Shown here one piece after another: positions 1 to 9,313 of a DNA stretch of 34,658 nucleotides (position 1 is its first letter; every line of letters begins with the position of its first letter). The stretch is taken from NCBI GenBank assembly GCA_027064125.1, contig JAMOQF010000165.1, positions 1 to 34,658 on the forward strand, in the 5' to 3' direction. Both the position numbers and the translations under genes were made by a program. This DNA is from Acidobacteriota bacterium (GTDB taxonomy: Bacteria > Acidobacteriota > JAAYUB01 > JAMOQF01). The notes beneath the pieces were generated by a model. The model did no database searches and had not been told where the DNA came from. It saw only the letters and a program-made list of their open reading frames with translations.

Positions 1-1
1 T

Positions 2-3000
2 AAGGAAAAAGTTACTCTTTACGACAAGATCAGTTTAAAATCTCTTGGAGCAAAAATTATTGAGTACATCCCCAATAATGCCCTTTTGATTGAAGTGGAT
101 TCTACATTTTTAAAGAAGATAAAAAATTTAGAAAAGGTAAGATGGGTTGGGGATTTTCAACCAGGATTTAAACTTTCTCCAGATCTTGCAAAGTATGTCA
201 AGACCAGAGAAGATCCCTTTGAGACAGAGGTGCCTGAAATAGTTGTTGCCCTTTTTAATGGAGGAAATGTTTCAGAGGTTTTAAATGATATAGTTGAAAA
301 TTTTTCAAATGATCCTTCACTCGGTTATAGGATTTCAGAAGATGGAAGTACTTTTATTATAAAGATTTCCTATAAAAATGTGAAAAACCTCATAGATTTT
401 ACTGCTAATCTTGAAGATGTGAGTTATCTTGAAGTATATCACAGGGATTATCTCATGAATGACAACTCCATCTGGGCATGTCAAAGTGGAGATATTACTA
501 CAGAGTCTACCCCTGTTTTTGACCATGGAATCATGGGGCAGGGGGAAATAGTTGCTGTTGCAGACAGTGGTCTTGATGAAGATGAGTGTGCCTTTATAGA
601 TACCCCAAATGGGGATAGGATTGATACACAGGCTGTAGAGCCTCCTGATGCTCTGGTTGTGGATACAGATCAGAGAAAGGTTGTGGCTTACAATGTACTG
701 CCAGGGGCAGAGCCCTGGGATCATTCAACCCACGAATTTCATGGAACCCATGTCTGTGGTTCTGTGGGAGGTGATAATTATTCCCATCTTGCTTCAACAA
801 CAGATCCCGGGCATGACACGGGTGATGGGATGGCTCCTCTTGCAAAAATAATCATGGAGGATGCCGGCGCTTCAGATACCCCCTATTTGTATCTTCCATA
901 TCCTTATGCTGATTTGTGGCAGCAGGAATATGATGCCGGTGCAAGAATTGCCTCCAACAGTTGGGGATCTCCTAATGGTGGATATTATGATCTGGGATGT
1001 TCATCCATAGATCTCTTTACATATCAGAATGAAGACTTTTTAATCTGTTTTGCATCAGGTAATGATGGTCCTTCCGGGAATTCTCTTGACTATGAGGGAA
1101 ATGCCAAAAATGCCCTTATTGTTGGAGCCACCAAAAATGGTTCCACCGGAGCCATGGATCTTGCTTCCTTTTCAAGTAAGGGACCCGCTGTTGATGGTAG
1201 AATAAAACCAGATGTTTGTGCCCCCGGTGAATATATTGTTTCAGCAAGGGGCTCAAATTCCATGTACAATTGTGGAACCTGGACAATGAGTGGAACAAGT
1301 ATGGCTTGTCCAACTGCTGCTGGACTTGCAGCCCTTGTGAGAAATTACTTTGATGAAGGCTTTTATCCATCAGGTGCAGCGAATGATCAGGATAAATTTA
1401 ATCCTTCAGCAGCACTTGTTAAGGCTGTGATGATTAACTCATGTAGAAATATGACGGGAATAAATACTGGTGGCGGAATTAATACAAAAGAGGATGCTCC
1501 AAGTAATGGACAGGGTTGGGGAAAGATTACCCTGGATGATGCACTCTATTTTGATGGAGATGCGAGGAAACTTCTCTGCTGGGATTATAGAAATAGTGAT
1601 GGTCTCTCAACTGGAATGATAAGAGAATATTCCTTTGCTATTAGCGGAAAGGATGCTGAACCGCTAAAAATAACCCTTGTGTGGTCAGATCCTCCAGCAT
1701 CCCCCCATGCTGCAAAGGCACTTATAAATGATCTGGATCTTGAACTTGTGGCTCCCGATGGAACGATATACAGGGGAAATCAGTGGAATGACCAGACAAG
1801 CGGTGATTTAAAGGAGTCTGCTCCCAATCCAGCAGGAACGGATACTTTAAATAATGTTGAGGGAATTTTAATTAGAAATCCCCAGATTGGGACTTATACC
1901 TTGAGAGTAAAGGGAACAAATATCCCTGGGTATAAAAATGACTACAAACAGGGATATGCACTTGTGGTTACTGGAAATGTATCAGTTGGCGATGTCCTTC
2001 AGTTAAATATTGATAGCATAGAAGTAAATGACACAAATGGGAATGGCGATGGAAATATTGATCCGGGTGAGACAATAAATTTAAAGATTTCCATCACAAA
2101 CAATTCAACAGTTGATGCCACAGGGGTTTCTGCCACATTGACATCGGATAGTGATAAGGTAAGTTTTCAGTCAAACAATGTTTACTATGGGGATGTTGGA
2201 GCTGGGGAAAAGGTTACCCCTCCATCAGTATTTAAGTTTGATCTTGATCCTTCAGCAGAGCAGGGATCAGATTTACACTTTACAATGACAATAACAGCAG
2301 GTTCTCAGACTTTTACCAGGGAATTTACCCTGAGAGTTCAGATGCCAAGTATTGCCCCCATATTGTCCAACTTGCAGATAGCCGAAGGTGACATATATAG
2401 TGTTCAGGGAACACAGTATCCCACATATGTTTCTACTTTGATTGGTTATCACTATAACGATCCTAACCTTGACATTAAGAATCTCTATGTATATTTTAGA
2501 GTCAATGGAGAGGATATTGGGACCATTCCCTTTGTAATTCCCATTTCAGATATTTCACCTCAAACCACTGCGGAAGGTGATGATGCATGGCAGATCTATG
2601 CCTTTTCATATTTTGCATCAAATGTTGGAGAGACGGTTCAGGCGTATGCTTATCTTGAAGACAGCCTTGGAAATGTAAGTGATATTGTGGAATCAAATAC
2701 CTTTACCTTTACAAAAGGTGTTACCCCATCGAACCTTGCAGGTCTTGACGACGATGACTCCATCCATATTGATTTTCCAGAAGGTTTTACCTTTCCATTT
2801 TATGGCACCAATTATACGGGTATGTGGGTAAATAGTGATGGAAATATAACCTTCAGAGCGGGATATGAATATCAGTTAAGGTCTCCAGGTGCTTTGCTTA
2901 ACTTTGAACCCAGAATTGCTCCTTTATACACTGACCTTGCAAAGCAAAAAGGAAATGCAAATCAGATTACAATGGAAACAGGAAATGACTATGTAAAGGT

Positions 3001-4654
3001 CTCCTGGAATGGTCTGCCTCAGTGGGCAAGAATGGGACCAACTGGAACACATACCTTTGCCGTTACCTTAAAAAACGATGGTACCATCATTTTTGATTAT
3101 GGTGAATGTACCATGACAGAATATCAACAGGATGAAAATGGGGATAATTGGAAAGGTGTTGTGGGACTTTCACCAGGAGGTTTAACTTCTGGCACTGAAG
3201 TTGATCTTTCATCTTATAATGGGACAATTGACATCCCAATTTCAGGTCCAATCTTTGAGGCTTTTAGTGATACTGATGATTTTGATCTTTCAAATTCACA
3301 ACTTGTATTTAAACCAGTAACATCGTTTATTCCTGCTGAGACAATCTACTTTCCATTTATGCACTACACTTCGGGTGAAAAGAATGTAGGATATGGATTT
3401 GTTAATCCAGGCGATAGTGATGCTTTAGTTAGGTTTACTGCTTATAAGCAGGATGGAACAGAACTTGCAACATCTTCAATAATTTCTTTACCAAAACATA
3501 GTCAAATGGCTTATGAGATACCTGCCATCTTTTCAAATATAGAAAGTGGTAGTATTGGATGGATAAAGGCTGAAAGTAGTGTAAGTGGTCTCATGAGCTT
3601 TTTCTTGAGTGAGGATTTTTCAAGTGGAGCCCTCACTGGATTGGATGGTTCTCTTGGATTTGGTGGTGGCTTTACCGATTTGATAATTCCAGAAGTTAAA
3701 GGAACAGGAGATTTCTCAACAACCATTTATGTTACAAATCTTTCAGGTTCAGACGTGGATGTTACTTTCAAGGGATATTCGGAAAATGGAAGTGAGGGAG
3801 AGACAACGGTTACAGTGGTGGCGAATGGTTCTTACAGTGGAGAATTGTCAGATCTTTTTAGTTCTGATTTTGATGGATATGTAGAAATAACTTCTACTGG
3901 CAATGTTATAGCCAATGCCTTAATTAAGGATGGAAATAAATCAATCAGTTCTGTTGATGGAATGCCCAGAACATTTTCAGGTACTAAATTATATGCACCA
4001 CAAGCCGTTTACTGGGAGAATACCTACTATACCCAGGTATTTTTGGTGAATACAGCTGATTCAGAGGCAACAGTGAATGTGATATTCCATCAGGAGGATG
4101 GAACTGCTGCAGATCCAATAACGTATACTATACCTGCAAATGGAATTAAAATATTGAAAGATGCTGATTTGGGACTTGATACAACCGGAGAAAAATCCCT
4201 TGGATGGGTTGAAGTTGATTCCGATCAGGCTCTACTTGGGGCGCTTGAATTTGGCAATCCTGTGGATGATCACTACAGGGCTACACTACCCCTTCTTGGC
4301 ACTCCAATAAGTGATATTTACTTCCTACAGGTGGCAAATGGTACAATAGGTGGTGTTGACTATTGGACTGGACTTGCAATAGTAAATCCCAATGACTCCA
4401 CAGCAAATGTCAATATAATGGTGTATTCTTCAGATGGTACTAAATTGGGTGAAACCGGAAATATTGCCGTTGATTCAAATGTGAAGTTAATCAATATGTT
4501 GAGAGGACTTCCAAATCTTTTAGACTTACCAGATCAGTCAAGTGGATATATCCATATAGTAAGCGATAAACCCGTTTTTGCCTTTGAACTGTTTGGTGAT
4601 AACGCACTTAACTTCATAAGTGCTGTTCCTACCTATATTTCTCTGGGAAAGTAG
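2..4654 (+). CDS. Secreted subtilisin-like serine protease (S8), 5' end outside the window
   Basis: The frame is open to the left edge, and the residues before the TTG at 86 (e.g. SLGAKIIEYIPNNALLIEVD) continue a typical S8 pro-region. The true start is therefore upstream and the TTG is not the start. Counting residues from that TTG, the catalytic triad is Asp160 (VADSG), His219 (HGTHV) and Ser405 (GTSMA), with oxyanion Asn326 (SGND). A beta-sandwich as in KP-43-like subtilases follows at about 500-640. Next comes a CARDB-like module at about 645-750 containing the acidic Ca-binding-like DTNGNGDGNIDPGE. A further beta domain follows, then a segment at about 880-1060 containing FPFYGTNYTG and WVNSDGNITF, then about 430 residues of diverged beta repeats. 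No sorting motif is visible at the C-terminus. It is probably an extracellular or surface protease. It stands apart from the ribosomal genes and is followed by a hairpin at 4671-4700. Confidence 0.93.
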   Translation, partial: KEKVTLYDKISLKSLGAKIIEYIPNNALLIEVDSTFLKKIKNLEKVRWVGDFQPGFKLSPDLAKYVKTREDPFETEVPEIVVALFNGGNVSEVLNDIVENFSNDPSLGYRISEDGSTFIIKISYKNVKNLIDFTANLEDVSYLEVYHRDYLMNDNSIWACQSGDITTESTPVFDHGIMGQGEIVAVADSGLDEDECAFIDTPNGDRIDTQAVEPPDALVVDTDQRKVVAYNVLPGAEPWDHSTHEFHGTHVCGSVGGDNYSHLASTTDPGHDTGDGMAPLAKIIMEDAGASDTPYLYLPYPYADLWQQEYDAGARIASNSWGSPNGGYYDLGCSSIDLFTYQNEDFLICFASGNDGPSGNSLDYEGNAKNALIVGATKNGSTGAMDLASFSSKGPAVDGRIKPDVCAPGEYIVSARGSNSMYNCGTWTMSGTSMACPTAAGLAALVRNYFDEGFYPSGAANDQDKFNPSAALVKAVMINSCRNMTGINTGGGINTKEDAPSNGQGWGKITLDDALYFDGDARKLLCWDYRNSDGLSTGMIREYSFAISGKDAEPLKITLVWSDPPASPHAAKALINDLDLELVAPDGTIYRGNQWNDQTSGDLKESAPNPAGTDTLNNVEGILIRNPQIGTYTLRVKGTNIPGYKNDYKQGYALVVTGNVSVGDVLQLNIDSIEVNDTNGNGDGNIDPGETINLKISITNNSTVDATGVSATLTSDSDKVSFQSNNVYYGDVGAGEKVTPPSVFKFDLDPSAEQGSDLHFTMTITAGSQTFTREFTLRVQMPSIAPILSNLQIAEGDIYSVQGTQYPTYVSTLIGYHYNDPNLDIKNLYVYFRVNGEDIGTIPFVIPISDISPQTTAEGDDAWQIYAFSYFASNVGETVQAYAYLEDSLGNVSDIVESNTFTFTKGVTPSNLAGLDDDDSIHIDFPEGFTFPFYGTNYTGMWVNSDGNITFRAGYEYQLRSPGALLNFEPRIAPLYTDLAKQKGNANQITMETGNDYVKVSWNGLPQWARMGPTGTHTFAVTLKNDGTIIFDYGECTMTEYQQDENGDNWKGVVGLSPGGLTSGTEVDLSSYNGTIDIPISGPIFEAFSDTDDFDLSNSQLVFKPVTSFIPAETIYFPFMHYTSGEKNVGYGFVNPGDSDALVRFTAYKQDGTELATSSIISLPKHSQMAYEIPAIFSNIESGSIGWIKAESSVSGLMSFFLSEDFSSGALTGLDGSLGFGGGFTDLIIPEVKGTGDFSTTIYVTNLSGSDVDVTFKGYSENGSEGETTVTVVANGSYSGELSDLFSSDFDGYVEITSTGNVIANALIKDGNKSISSVDGMPRTFSGTKLYAPQAVYWENTYYTQVFLVNTADSEATVNVIFHQEDGTAADPITYTIPANGIKILKDADLGLDTTGEKSLGWVEVDSDQALLGALEFGNPVDDHYRATLPLLGTPISDIYFLQVANGTIGGVDYWTGLAIVNPNDSTANVNIMVYSSDGTKLGETGNIAVDSNVKLINMLRGLPNLLDLPDQSSGYIHIVSDKPVFAFELFGDNALNFISAVPTYISLGK

Positions 4655-4670
4655 TTATTTATTAATTTTC

Positions 4671-4700
4671 CTTTGGTGGGGGATTTTTCCCCCACCAGAG
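4671..4700 (+). terminator. Strong hairpin after the protease gene, possible terminator
   Basis: TGGTGGGGG pairs perfectly with CCCCCACCA around a six-base loop (ATTTTT). Three further pairs at the base, one of them G-U, extend the stem to 12 bp. It begins 16 nt after the protease stop codon. No T-tract follows on either strand, so it is not a textbook intrinsic terminator. It could instead stabilise the 3' end of the mRNA. Confidence 0.55.
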
Positions 4701-4708
4701 AAAATCAT

Positions 4709-5320
4709 ATGGTTGTAAAAAAAATTTTTTTGATTTTTTTATTGTTTTCCCTATTTATTATTTTTGATAGATCCTTTGTTATTTCCTTCTTGAAGGTGAA
4801 GAGTAATGTTCCAAAAAGTGTTGATTTAATTGCCATTATGGGTGGTGGGACAGTTGGGAAAGGTAAATTTAGGCTTGGCAGAGCTTCAATTGAGAGATTA
4901 AATAGGGGAATTTATTTACTAAAAAACGGCTATGGGAAAAAAATTTTTCTCGCAGGTTATAGAGGAGAGCAAAAAATAGCAAATGAGTATATGCTCGAAA
5001 GGGGTGTGAAAAGGGAGGATATAATAAACTACCATAAAAGACATAAATCCATTACAGGAACTCAAGGGGATATTTTGATGATTCTGGATTTAATAGAGAA
5101 AAATGGATATGAAAAGGTTTTAATAGTAACTTCACCCTACCATGAGATAAGATGTAAAGAAATCTTTAACAGATTGTTAAAAAAAAGAAAAATGAATGTT
5201 AAAATATATTTTTCACACATTGAAAAAAATGGTGAGATTGAGAAGTGCAATTTCTTCAGATATTTAAAATTAATATTTCATGAATTTTTTGCGCTTGTTT
5301 ATGAAAGGATAGCAGGATAA
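4709..5320 (+). CDS. DUF218 / YdcF-SanA-like membrane-anchored protein
   Basis: The 203-residue product has one N-terminal hydrophobic helix (residues about 5-24). A DUF218 domain follows, with the IAIMGGG strand-loop, LNRGIYLLKNG, KIFLAGYRGE, the NEYMLERGV helix and VLIVTSPYHEIR. This is the pattern of the YdcF/SanA/ElyC family. Members are membrane-anchored Rossmann-like proteins linked to envelope or cell-wall functions, but no specific reaction can be assigned. I chose ATG 4709; an in-frame TTG at 4673 would place codons through the 4671-4700 hairpin. The stop overlaps the next start (TAATG), so the two genes are translationally coupled. Confidence 0.8.
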   Translation: MVVKKIFLIFLLFSLFIIFDRSFVISFLKVKSNVPKSVDLIAIMGGGTVGKGKFRLGRASIERLNRGIYLLKNGYGKKIFLAGYRGEQKIANEYMLERGVKREDIINYHKRHKSITGTQGDILMILDLIEKNGYEKVLIVTSPYHEIRCKEIFNRLLKKRKMNVKIYFSHIEKNGEIEKCNFFRYLKLIFHEFFALVYERIAG

Positions 5321-5721
5321 TGAAGTTAGTAATGGGAAAGTTTTATGTCATATTTTTTTCTGGTCTTTTATCTGGTTTAGTTTTTTCCATTTTTATCTCT
5401 TTTTTCTTTCTGATCTCCATAAGAAAAGTAAAGCCCGAGCCCAGAAAGGTTGCAAAGGTTGTTGTTGTTTTTTTGATTTTTCTTGTTTCATCTTTTGTTC
5501 TGGGACCTATTTTTTCCACAATTTATGGTTTTTTCTTTTATGAACGTCTTGGATTTTACATATATTTTGCAGTGGTGTTTACTGGAATTGGGATATTATC
5601 CAATCTGATTGCAATAGTTAAAAAGATAAAGGATTTGAAGATAATTATTTTTTTGAATTTGATCAGTGGGTTGATTTTTGCTACACTGCCCCCTCTTTTC
5701 TTCAATTTATTTTCAATTTAA
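5320..5721 (+). CDS. Small integral membrane protein of unknown function
   Basis: The 133-residue product has four strongly hydrophobic stretches (about 8-32, 45-66, 77-98 and 108-130). They are separated by short basic loops such as [12 protein letters not shown] and KKIKDLK, which suggests a four-helix inner-membrane protein. I do not recognise the family. It overlaps the DUF218 gene by 1 nt and ends 8 nt before the -35 box of the rpsL promoter, so it belongs with the DUF218 gene rather than with the ribosomal operon. Confidence 0.65.
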   Translation: MKLVMGKFYVIFFSGLLSGLVFSIFISFFFLISIRKVKPEPRKVAKVVVVFLIFLVSSFVLGPIFSTIYGFFFYERLGFYIYFAVVFTGIGILSNLIAIVKKIKDLKIIIFLNLISGLIFATLPPLFFNLFSI

Positions 5722-5729
5722 TTATATCC

Positions 5730-5758
5730 TTGACATTTTTTTTCTCTTTTGGTATAAG
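5730..5758 (+). promoter_or_regulatory. Sigma70-type promoter of rpsL-rpsG-fusA
   Basis: A perfect -35 box TTGACA (5730-5735) and a -10 box TATAAG (5753-5758, 5 of 6 consensus) are separated by 17 bp. The predicted start of transcription is near 5765, which leaves a leader of about 35 nt before the rpsL GTG. This is the best promoter in the window and fits a highly expressed operon. Confidence 0.85.
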
Positions 5759-5798
5759 TTCACCTTTATTTTGTAATTTTTTTAGGAGAGGTGAAGTA

Positions 5799-6170
5799 GT
5801 GCCTACAATAAATCAGTTAGTTAGATTGGGAAGGAAAAAAGTTCTTAAGAAGACCAAGAGTCCAGCGCTTAAGGGTTGTCCACAGAAAAGAGGAGTTTGC
5901 ACAAGGGTTTATACCGCAACTCCCAAAAAGCCCAATTCGGCTCTTAGAAAAGTTGCCCGTGTTAGATTGACAAATGGAATTGAGGTTACCACATATATTC
6001 CTGGAGAAGGACATAATTTGCAGGAGCACTCTGTTGTGTTGATAAGGGGTGGCCGTGTTAAGGATTTGCCAGGGGTCAGATATCATGTAATTCGTGGGGC
6101 TCTTGATGCTCAAGGTGTTGAGAATAGAAGAAATTCGAGATCCAAATATGGAACTGAGAGAAATAAATAA
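5799..6170 (+). CDS. rpsL: 30S ribosomal protein S12
   Basis: S12 lies at the decoding centre of the 30S subunit. The 123-residue protein contains [23 protein letters not shown] (the lysine where streptomycin-resistance substitutions occur is intact) and [12 protein letters not shown]. The start is the GTG giving [10 protein letters not shown], preceded by AGGAGAGGTG with about 10 nt spacing. A longer in-frame reading from TTG 5730 would begin inside the promoter and is rejected. It is the first gene of a str-type operon, 22 nt before rpsG. Neither rpoC nor rplL is found upstream. Confidence 0.98.
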   Translation: MPTINQLVRLGRKKVLKKTKSPALKGCPQKRGVCTRVYTATPKKPNSALRKVARVRLTNGIEVTTYIPGEGHNLQEHSVVLIRGGRVKDLPGVRYHVIRGALDAQGVENRRNSRSKYGTERNK

Positions 6171-6192
6171 ATAAAATTTGAGGGGTGTATAA

Positions 6193-6663
6193 ATGCCAAG
6201 AAGAAGACAGGCTAAAAAAAGAACCGTACTGCCAGATCCAATATACAGCAGTGAACTTGTTACAAAGTTTATAAATTGTATGATGTGGGATGGCAAAAAA
6301 ACAGTATCTGAAAAAATATTTTATTCAGCCATGGAAATAATTAAAGAAAAGACAAAGATGGATCCCTTGAAGGTCTTTAGAACTGCTGTTGAAAATGTAA
6401 AGCCTCAGCAGGAAGTGAAATCAAGGAGGATTGGTGGTGCGAACTATCAGGTCCCTGTAGAGGTTGCACCTCGTAGGGCTCAGGCTCTTGCCATAAGGTG
6501 GATAATAAATTTTGCCAGAGAGCGTGGCGAAAAGACAATGAAGGAGAGATTGGCAGCCGAGTTAATAGATGCCTTTAACGGAAGGGGGGCATCCATTAAG
6601 AAGAAAGAAGACACCCACAGAATGGCAGAAGCAAACAAGGCTTTTGCCCATTTTAGGTGGTAA
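6193..6663 (+). CDS. rpsG: 30S ribosomal protein S7
   Basis: S7 nucleates assembly of the 3' major domain of 16S rRNA and contacts E-site tRNA. The 156-residue product begins [10 protein letters not shown] and carries [26 protein letters not shown] (residues about 75-100) and the C-terminal [18 protein letters not shown]. Its length and ends match the bacterial family. The ATG follows GAGGGGTG. A terminator-like hairpin lies between this gene and fusA, so S7 and EF-G output could be uncoupled. Confidence 0.98.
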   Translation: MPRRRQAKKRTVLPDPIYSSELVTKFINCMMWDGKKTVSEKIFYSAMEIIKEKTKMDPLKVFRTAVENVKPQQEVKSRRIGGANYQVPVEVAPRRAQALAIRWIINFARERGEKTMKERLAAELIDAFNGRGASIKKKEDTHRMAEANKAFAHFRW

Positions 6664-6698
6664 TTTTCTCCAGTAAAAGCAAATACTTAGAAAATTTT

Positions 6699-6731
6699 AA
6701 GGTCGCAGTTTTTTGCTGTGGCCTTTTTTTT
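6699..6731 (+). terminator. Intrinsic-terminator-like hairpin between rpsG and fusA
   Basis: AAGGTCGCAG (6699-6708) pairs over all 10 positions with CTGTGGCCTT (6716-6725), using two G-U pairs, around a 7-nt loop. The 3' side runs straight into a T-tract that ends at 6731. This is the standard shape of a Rho-independent terminator. Here it sits inside the str operon, immediately before the fusA Shine-Dalgarno (AAGGAG, 6737-6742). Confidence 0.75.
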
Positions 6732-6748
6732 GTTAAAAGGAGTTTAAA

Positions 6749-8818
6749 GTGGGAAGAAAGATACCTTTAGAAAAGACAAGAAATATTGGAATTATGGCAC
6801 ATATTGACGCCGGGAAGACAACAACTACAGAGAGAATACTCTATTATACCGGTATAACCCATAGAATAGGTGAAGTTCATGAAGGAACTGCCACTATGGA
6901 TTGGATGGAGCAGGAGCAGGAAAGAGGTATTACAATAACTTCTGCAGCCACCACGTGCTTTTGGAAAAAGCACAGAATAAATATAATAGATACTCCTGGA
7001 CATGTGGATTTCACTGCAGAAGTTGAAAGGTCCCTCAGGGTTTTGGATGGTGCTGTGGCTGTTTTTTGTGCCGTTGGTGGGGTTGAGCCCCAATCTGAAA
7101 CTGTCTGGAGGCAGGCAGATAAATATAGAGTTCCAAGAATAGCCTTTGTAAATAAAATGGATAGATCGGGTGCTGACTTTATAAATTGTCTTGCAATGAT
7201 GAAAAGCAGACTTGCTACTGTACCGGTTGCTATTCAATTGCCTCTTGGGAAGGAAGATGAGTTCAAAGGAGTCATTGATCTCATAAAGATGAAGGCATAC
7301 GTTTATAAAGACGATACCCTTGGGGCTGAGTATGAGGAAATAGAAATCCCTGAGAAATATCTTGATGAGGCCATTAGTTTTAGGGAAAGAATGCTTGACT
7401 CAATAGTTGAGATGGATGACAATGTCCTTGAAAAGTATCTTGAAGGAGAAGAGATAGGTGAAAAAGAGATAAAATCCTGTATTAGAAAGGGAACAATAAA
7501 TCTGAAATTTACACCTGTTTTGTGTGGATCCGCCTTTAAAAATAAAGGGGTTCAACAACTTCTGGATGCTGTAGTTGATTTCCTTCCATCTCCGGTTGAT
7601 ATTCCTCCTGTAAAGGGTAAAGATCTGGGTGGTAATTTAATTGAGAGAAAGTCGAGTGATGATGAGCCCTTTTCCGCTCTGGTTTTTAAGATTATGACAG
7701 ATCCCTATGTAGGGACTCTCAGTTTTTTGAGGGTATATTCAGGCCATCTTGAAAGTGGTTCCACTGTATTTAATTCCACAAAGGGAAAAAATGAGAGAAT
7801 TGGAAGGCTTTTAAAGATGCACGCCAATAAGAGAGAGGAAATAAAGGAGGTTTGGGCTGGCGATATTGCAGCGGCTGTTGGATTGAAATCCGTTTCTACA
7901 GGTGATACCATTTGTGATAAAAATGCTCCTATAGTACTTGAGAGTCTTGAATTTCCTGCACCTGTTATTTCAGTTGCTGTGGAGCCTAAAACTCAATCTG
8001 ATCTTGAAAAGTTGGGGAATGCCCTTTCGAAACTTTCAGCGGAAGATCCCACCTTTAAAGTTAGAACAGATGAAGAGACGGGTCAGACAATTATCTCTGG
8101 GATGGGGGAATTGCATCTTGAGATAATAGTTGACAGATTAAAAAGGGAATTTAATGTGGAAGTTAATGTTGGAAAACCGCAGGTAGCCTATAAAGAAACC
8201 ATAACAACTTCTGCGGAAGCGGAAGGAAAATTCGTAAAGCAAACTGGTGGTCATGGACAGTATGGACATGTAAAGATAAAAATTGAGCCGGCTGAAAGTG
8301 GGGAAGGACTTTTATTTGTAAATAGTATTGTTGGAGGAGCCATTCCAAAGGAATATATCCCTGCTGTTGAGGCTGGAATTAAAGAAGCCATGGAGATGGG
8401 GGTTATTGCTGGTTTCGAGGTTGTGGATGTGAAGGTGGAGTTATATGATGGATCCTACCATGAAGTTGATTCATCAGAAATGTCTTTTAAAATAGCTGCT
8501 TCTATGGCTTTTAAAGAGGCAGTAAGAAAGGCCAAACCAGTACTTCTTGAGCCAATAATGAAGGTTGAAGTGGTAACACCAGAGGAGTATCTGGGGGATG
8601 TACTTGGCAGTATTAATTCAAGAAGGGGAAGAATTGAAAATATAGAACATAGAATACACACCCAGGTTATTTCAGCCAGTGTTCCACTTGGTGAGATGTT
8701 TGGTTATGCCACAGATTTGAGATCCCTTACTCAAGGAAGGGCCTCCTATACAATGCATTTTTCAAAGTATGAGGAGGTTCCAGAAAGTGTGAAGGAAGAA
8801 ATTTTAGGCAAAAAGTAG
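6749..8818 (+). CDS. fusA: Translation elongation factor G
   Basis: EF-G is the GTPase that drives ribosomal translocation and, with RRF, recycling. The 689-residue product shows every G-motif: G1 AHIDAGKT (17-24), G2 RGITI (59-63), G3 DTPGH (81-85), G4 NKMD (135-138) and G5 GSAFKNKG. It also has the domain III/IV signatures [10 protein letters not shown] and GGHGQYGHV. Sequence and length match canonical housekeeping EF-G. GTG 6749 follows AAGGAG. No tuf gene follows; the next gene is rpsJ behind its own promoter. Confidence 0.98.
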   Translation: MGRKIPLEKTRNIGIMAHIDAGKTTTTERILYYTGITHRIGEVHEGTATMDWMEQEQERGITITSAATTCFWKKHRINIIDTPGHVDFTAEVERSLRVLDGAVAVFCAVGGVEPQSETVWRQADKYRVPRIAFVNKMDRSGADFINCLAMMKSRLATVPVAIQLPLGKEDEFKGVIDLIKMKAYVYKDDTLGAEYEEIEIPEKYLDEAISFRERMLDSIVEMDDNVLEKYLEGEEIGEKEIKSCIRKGTINLKFTPVLCGSAFKNKGVQQLLDAVVDFLPSPVDIPPVKGKDLGGNLIERKSSDDEPFSALVFKIMTDPYVGTLSFLRVYSGHLESGSTVFNSTKGKNERIGRLLKMHANKREEIKEVWAGDIAAAVGLKSVSTGDTICDKNAPIVLESLEFPAPVISVAVEPKTQSDLEKLGNALSKLSAEDPTFKVRTDEETGQTIISGMGELHLEIIVDRLKREFNVEVNVGKPQVAYKETITTSAEAEGKFVKQTGGHGQYGHVKIKIEPAESGEGLLFVNSIVGGAIPKEYIPAVEAGIKEAMEMGVIAGFEVVDVKVELYDGSYHEVDSSEMSFKIAASMAFKEAVRKAKPVLLEPIMKVEVVTPEEYLGDVLGSINSRRGRIENIEHRIHTQVISASVPLGEMFGYATDLRSLTQGRASYTMHFSKYEEVPESVKEEILGKK

Positions 8819-8837
8819 AGATTTTTAAAAAAAATAC

Positions 8838-8865
8838 TTGATTTATTAAATTTTATCTGTATAAT
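8838..8865 (+). promoter_or_regulatory. Promoter of the rpsJ (S10) operon
   Basis: A perfect -10 TATAAT (8860-8865) is preceded by TTGATT (8838-8843, 4 of 6) at 16 bp spacing. It lies 20 nt after the fusA stop. Predicted transcription starts near 8872, giving a leader of about 94 nt that contains the hairpin at 8884-8925. The S10-spc-alpha genes are thus probably a separate transcription unit from str. Confidence 0.75.
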
Positions 8866-8883
8866 CTCCCTTCTACCTTTATT

Positions 8884-8925
8884 CAGGTGGTAAGAACCTG
8901 CCAGCACAGGTTCCAATGCCATCTG
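8884..8925 (+). promoter_or_regulatory. Structured leader RNA upstream of rpsJ
   Basis: An outer 7-bp helix pairs CAGGTGG (8884-8890) with CCATCTG (8919-8925), with one G-U. It encloses an internal loop (TAA / CAATG) and an inner perfect 7-bp helix, GAACCTG (8894-8900) with CAGGTTC (8907-8913), closed by the loop CCAGCA. An alternative short pairing, CAGGT 8884-8888 with ACCTG 8896-8900, would exclude both helices. The position, in the 5' UTR of an r-protein operon, suggests an autogenous control element. The protein that would bind it cannot be told. Confidence 0.55.
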
Positions 8926-8965
8926 AGATTAGGTAAAAAATAAAAAAATATGAAGGTGTGAGGCT

Positions 8966-9289
8966 ATGAGTGATGAAATTATCAGGATAAGGCTTAAAGC
9001 CTTTGATGCAAGGTTGCTTGATTTGTCTGTGAGGGCGATAGTGGAAACGGTGCGAAAGAGTGAAGGTTATATCTCCGGTCCTGTGCCCCTTCCCACAGAG
9101 ACAAGACGTTATACTGTTATAAGGTCCCCTCACGTCAATAAAGATTCAAGGGAGCAGTTTGAGATTAAGATTCATAAAAGGTTAATCGATATTCTTGAAC
9201 CTACGAAGGAAGCCGTTGAAAGTCTGATGAAGATGAACTTGCCTTCATCGATAGATGTTGAAATTAAGTCAATTGGAGGAGAGAATTAA
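8966..9289 (+). CDS. rpsJ: 30S ribosomal protein S10
   Basis: S10 is a 30S head protein that, as NusE, also takes part in transcription antitermination. The 107-residue product contains [28 protein letters not shown] and [17 protein letters not shown] 8966 follows GTGAGG; an earlier ATG at 8950 is out of frame. It is the first gene of the S10 operon and is preceded by a promoter and a structured leader. Confidence 0.98.
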   Translation: MSDEIIRIRLKAFDARLLDLSVRAIVETVRKSEGYISGPVPLPTETRRYTVIRSPHVNKDSREQFEIKIHKRLIDILEPTKEAVESLMKMNLPSSIDVEIKSIGGEN

Positions 9290-9313
9290 TAATTTTTATT
9301 TGTGGAGTGACAA

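Noticed and set aside
86-88. TTG 86 as the start of the protease gene
   Set aside because: The frame is open to the window edge, and the upstream codons continue the protease pro-region with normal composition.
335-845. Minus-strand open frames over the protease gene and many similar ones across the ribosomal genes
   Set aside because: They have no family similarity and no ribosome-binding sites, and lie opposite well-supported genes; they are mirror frames.
5759-5795. Hairpin TTCACCTTT/AGAGGTGAA hiding the rpsL ribosome-binding site
   Set aside because: The left arm begins before the predicted transcription start (about 5765), so most of it would not be in the mRNA.
5730-5798. In-frame N-terminal extension of rpsL starting at TTG 5730
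   Set aside because: It would start inside the TTGACA promoter box, and the added residues do not resemble S12. GTG 5799 has the proper Shine-Dalgarno and family N-terminus.
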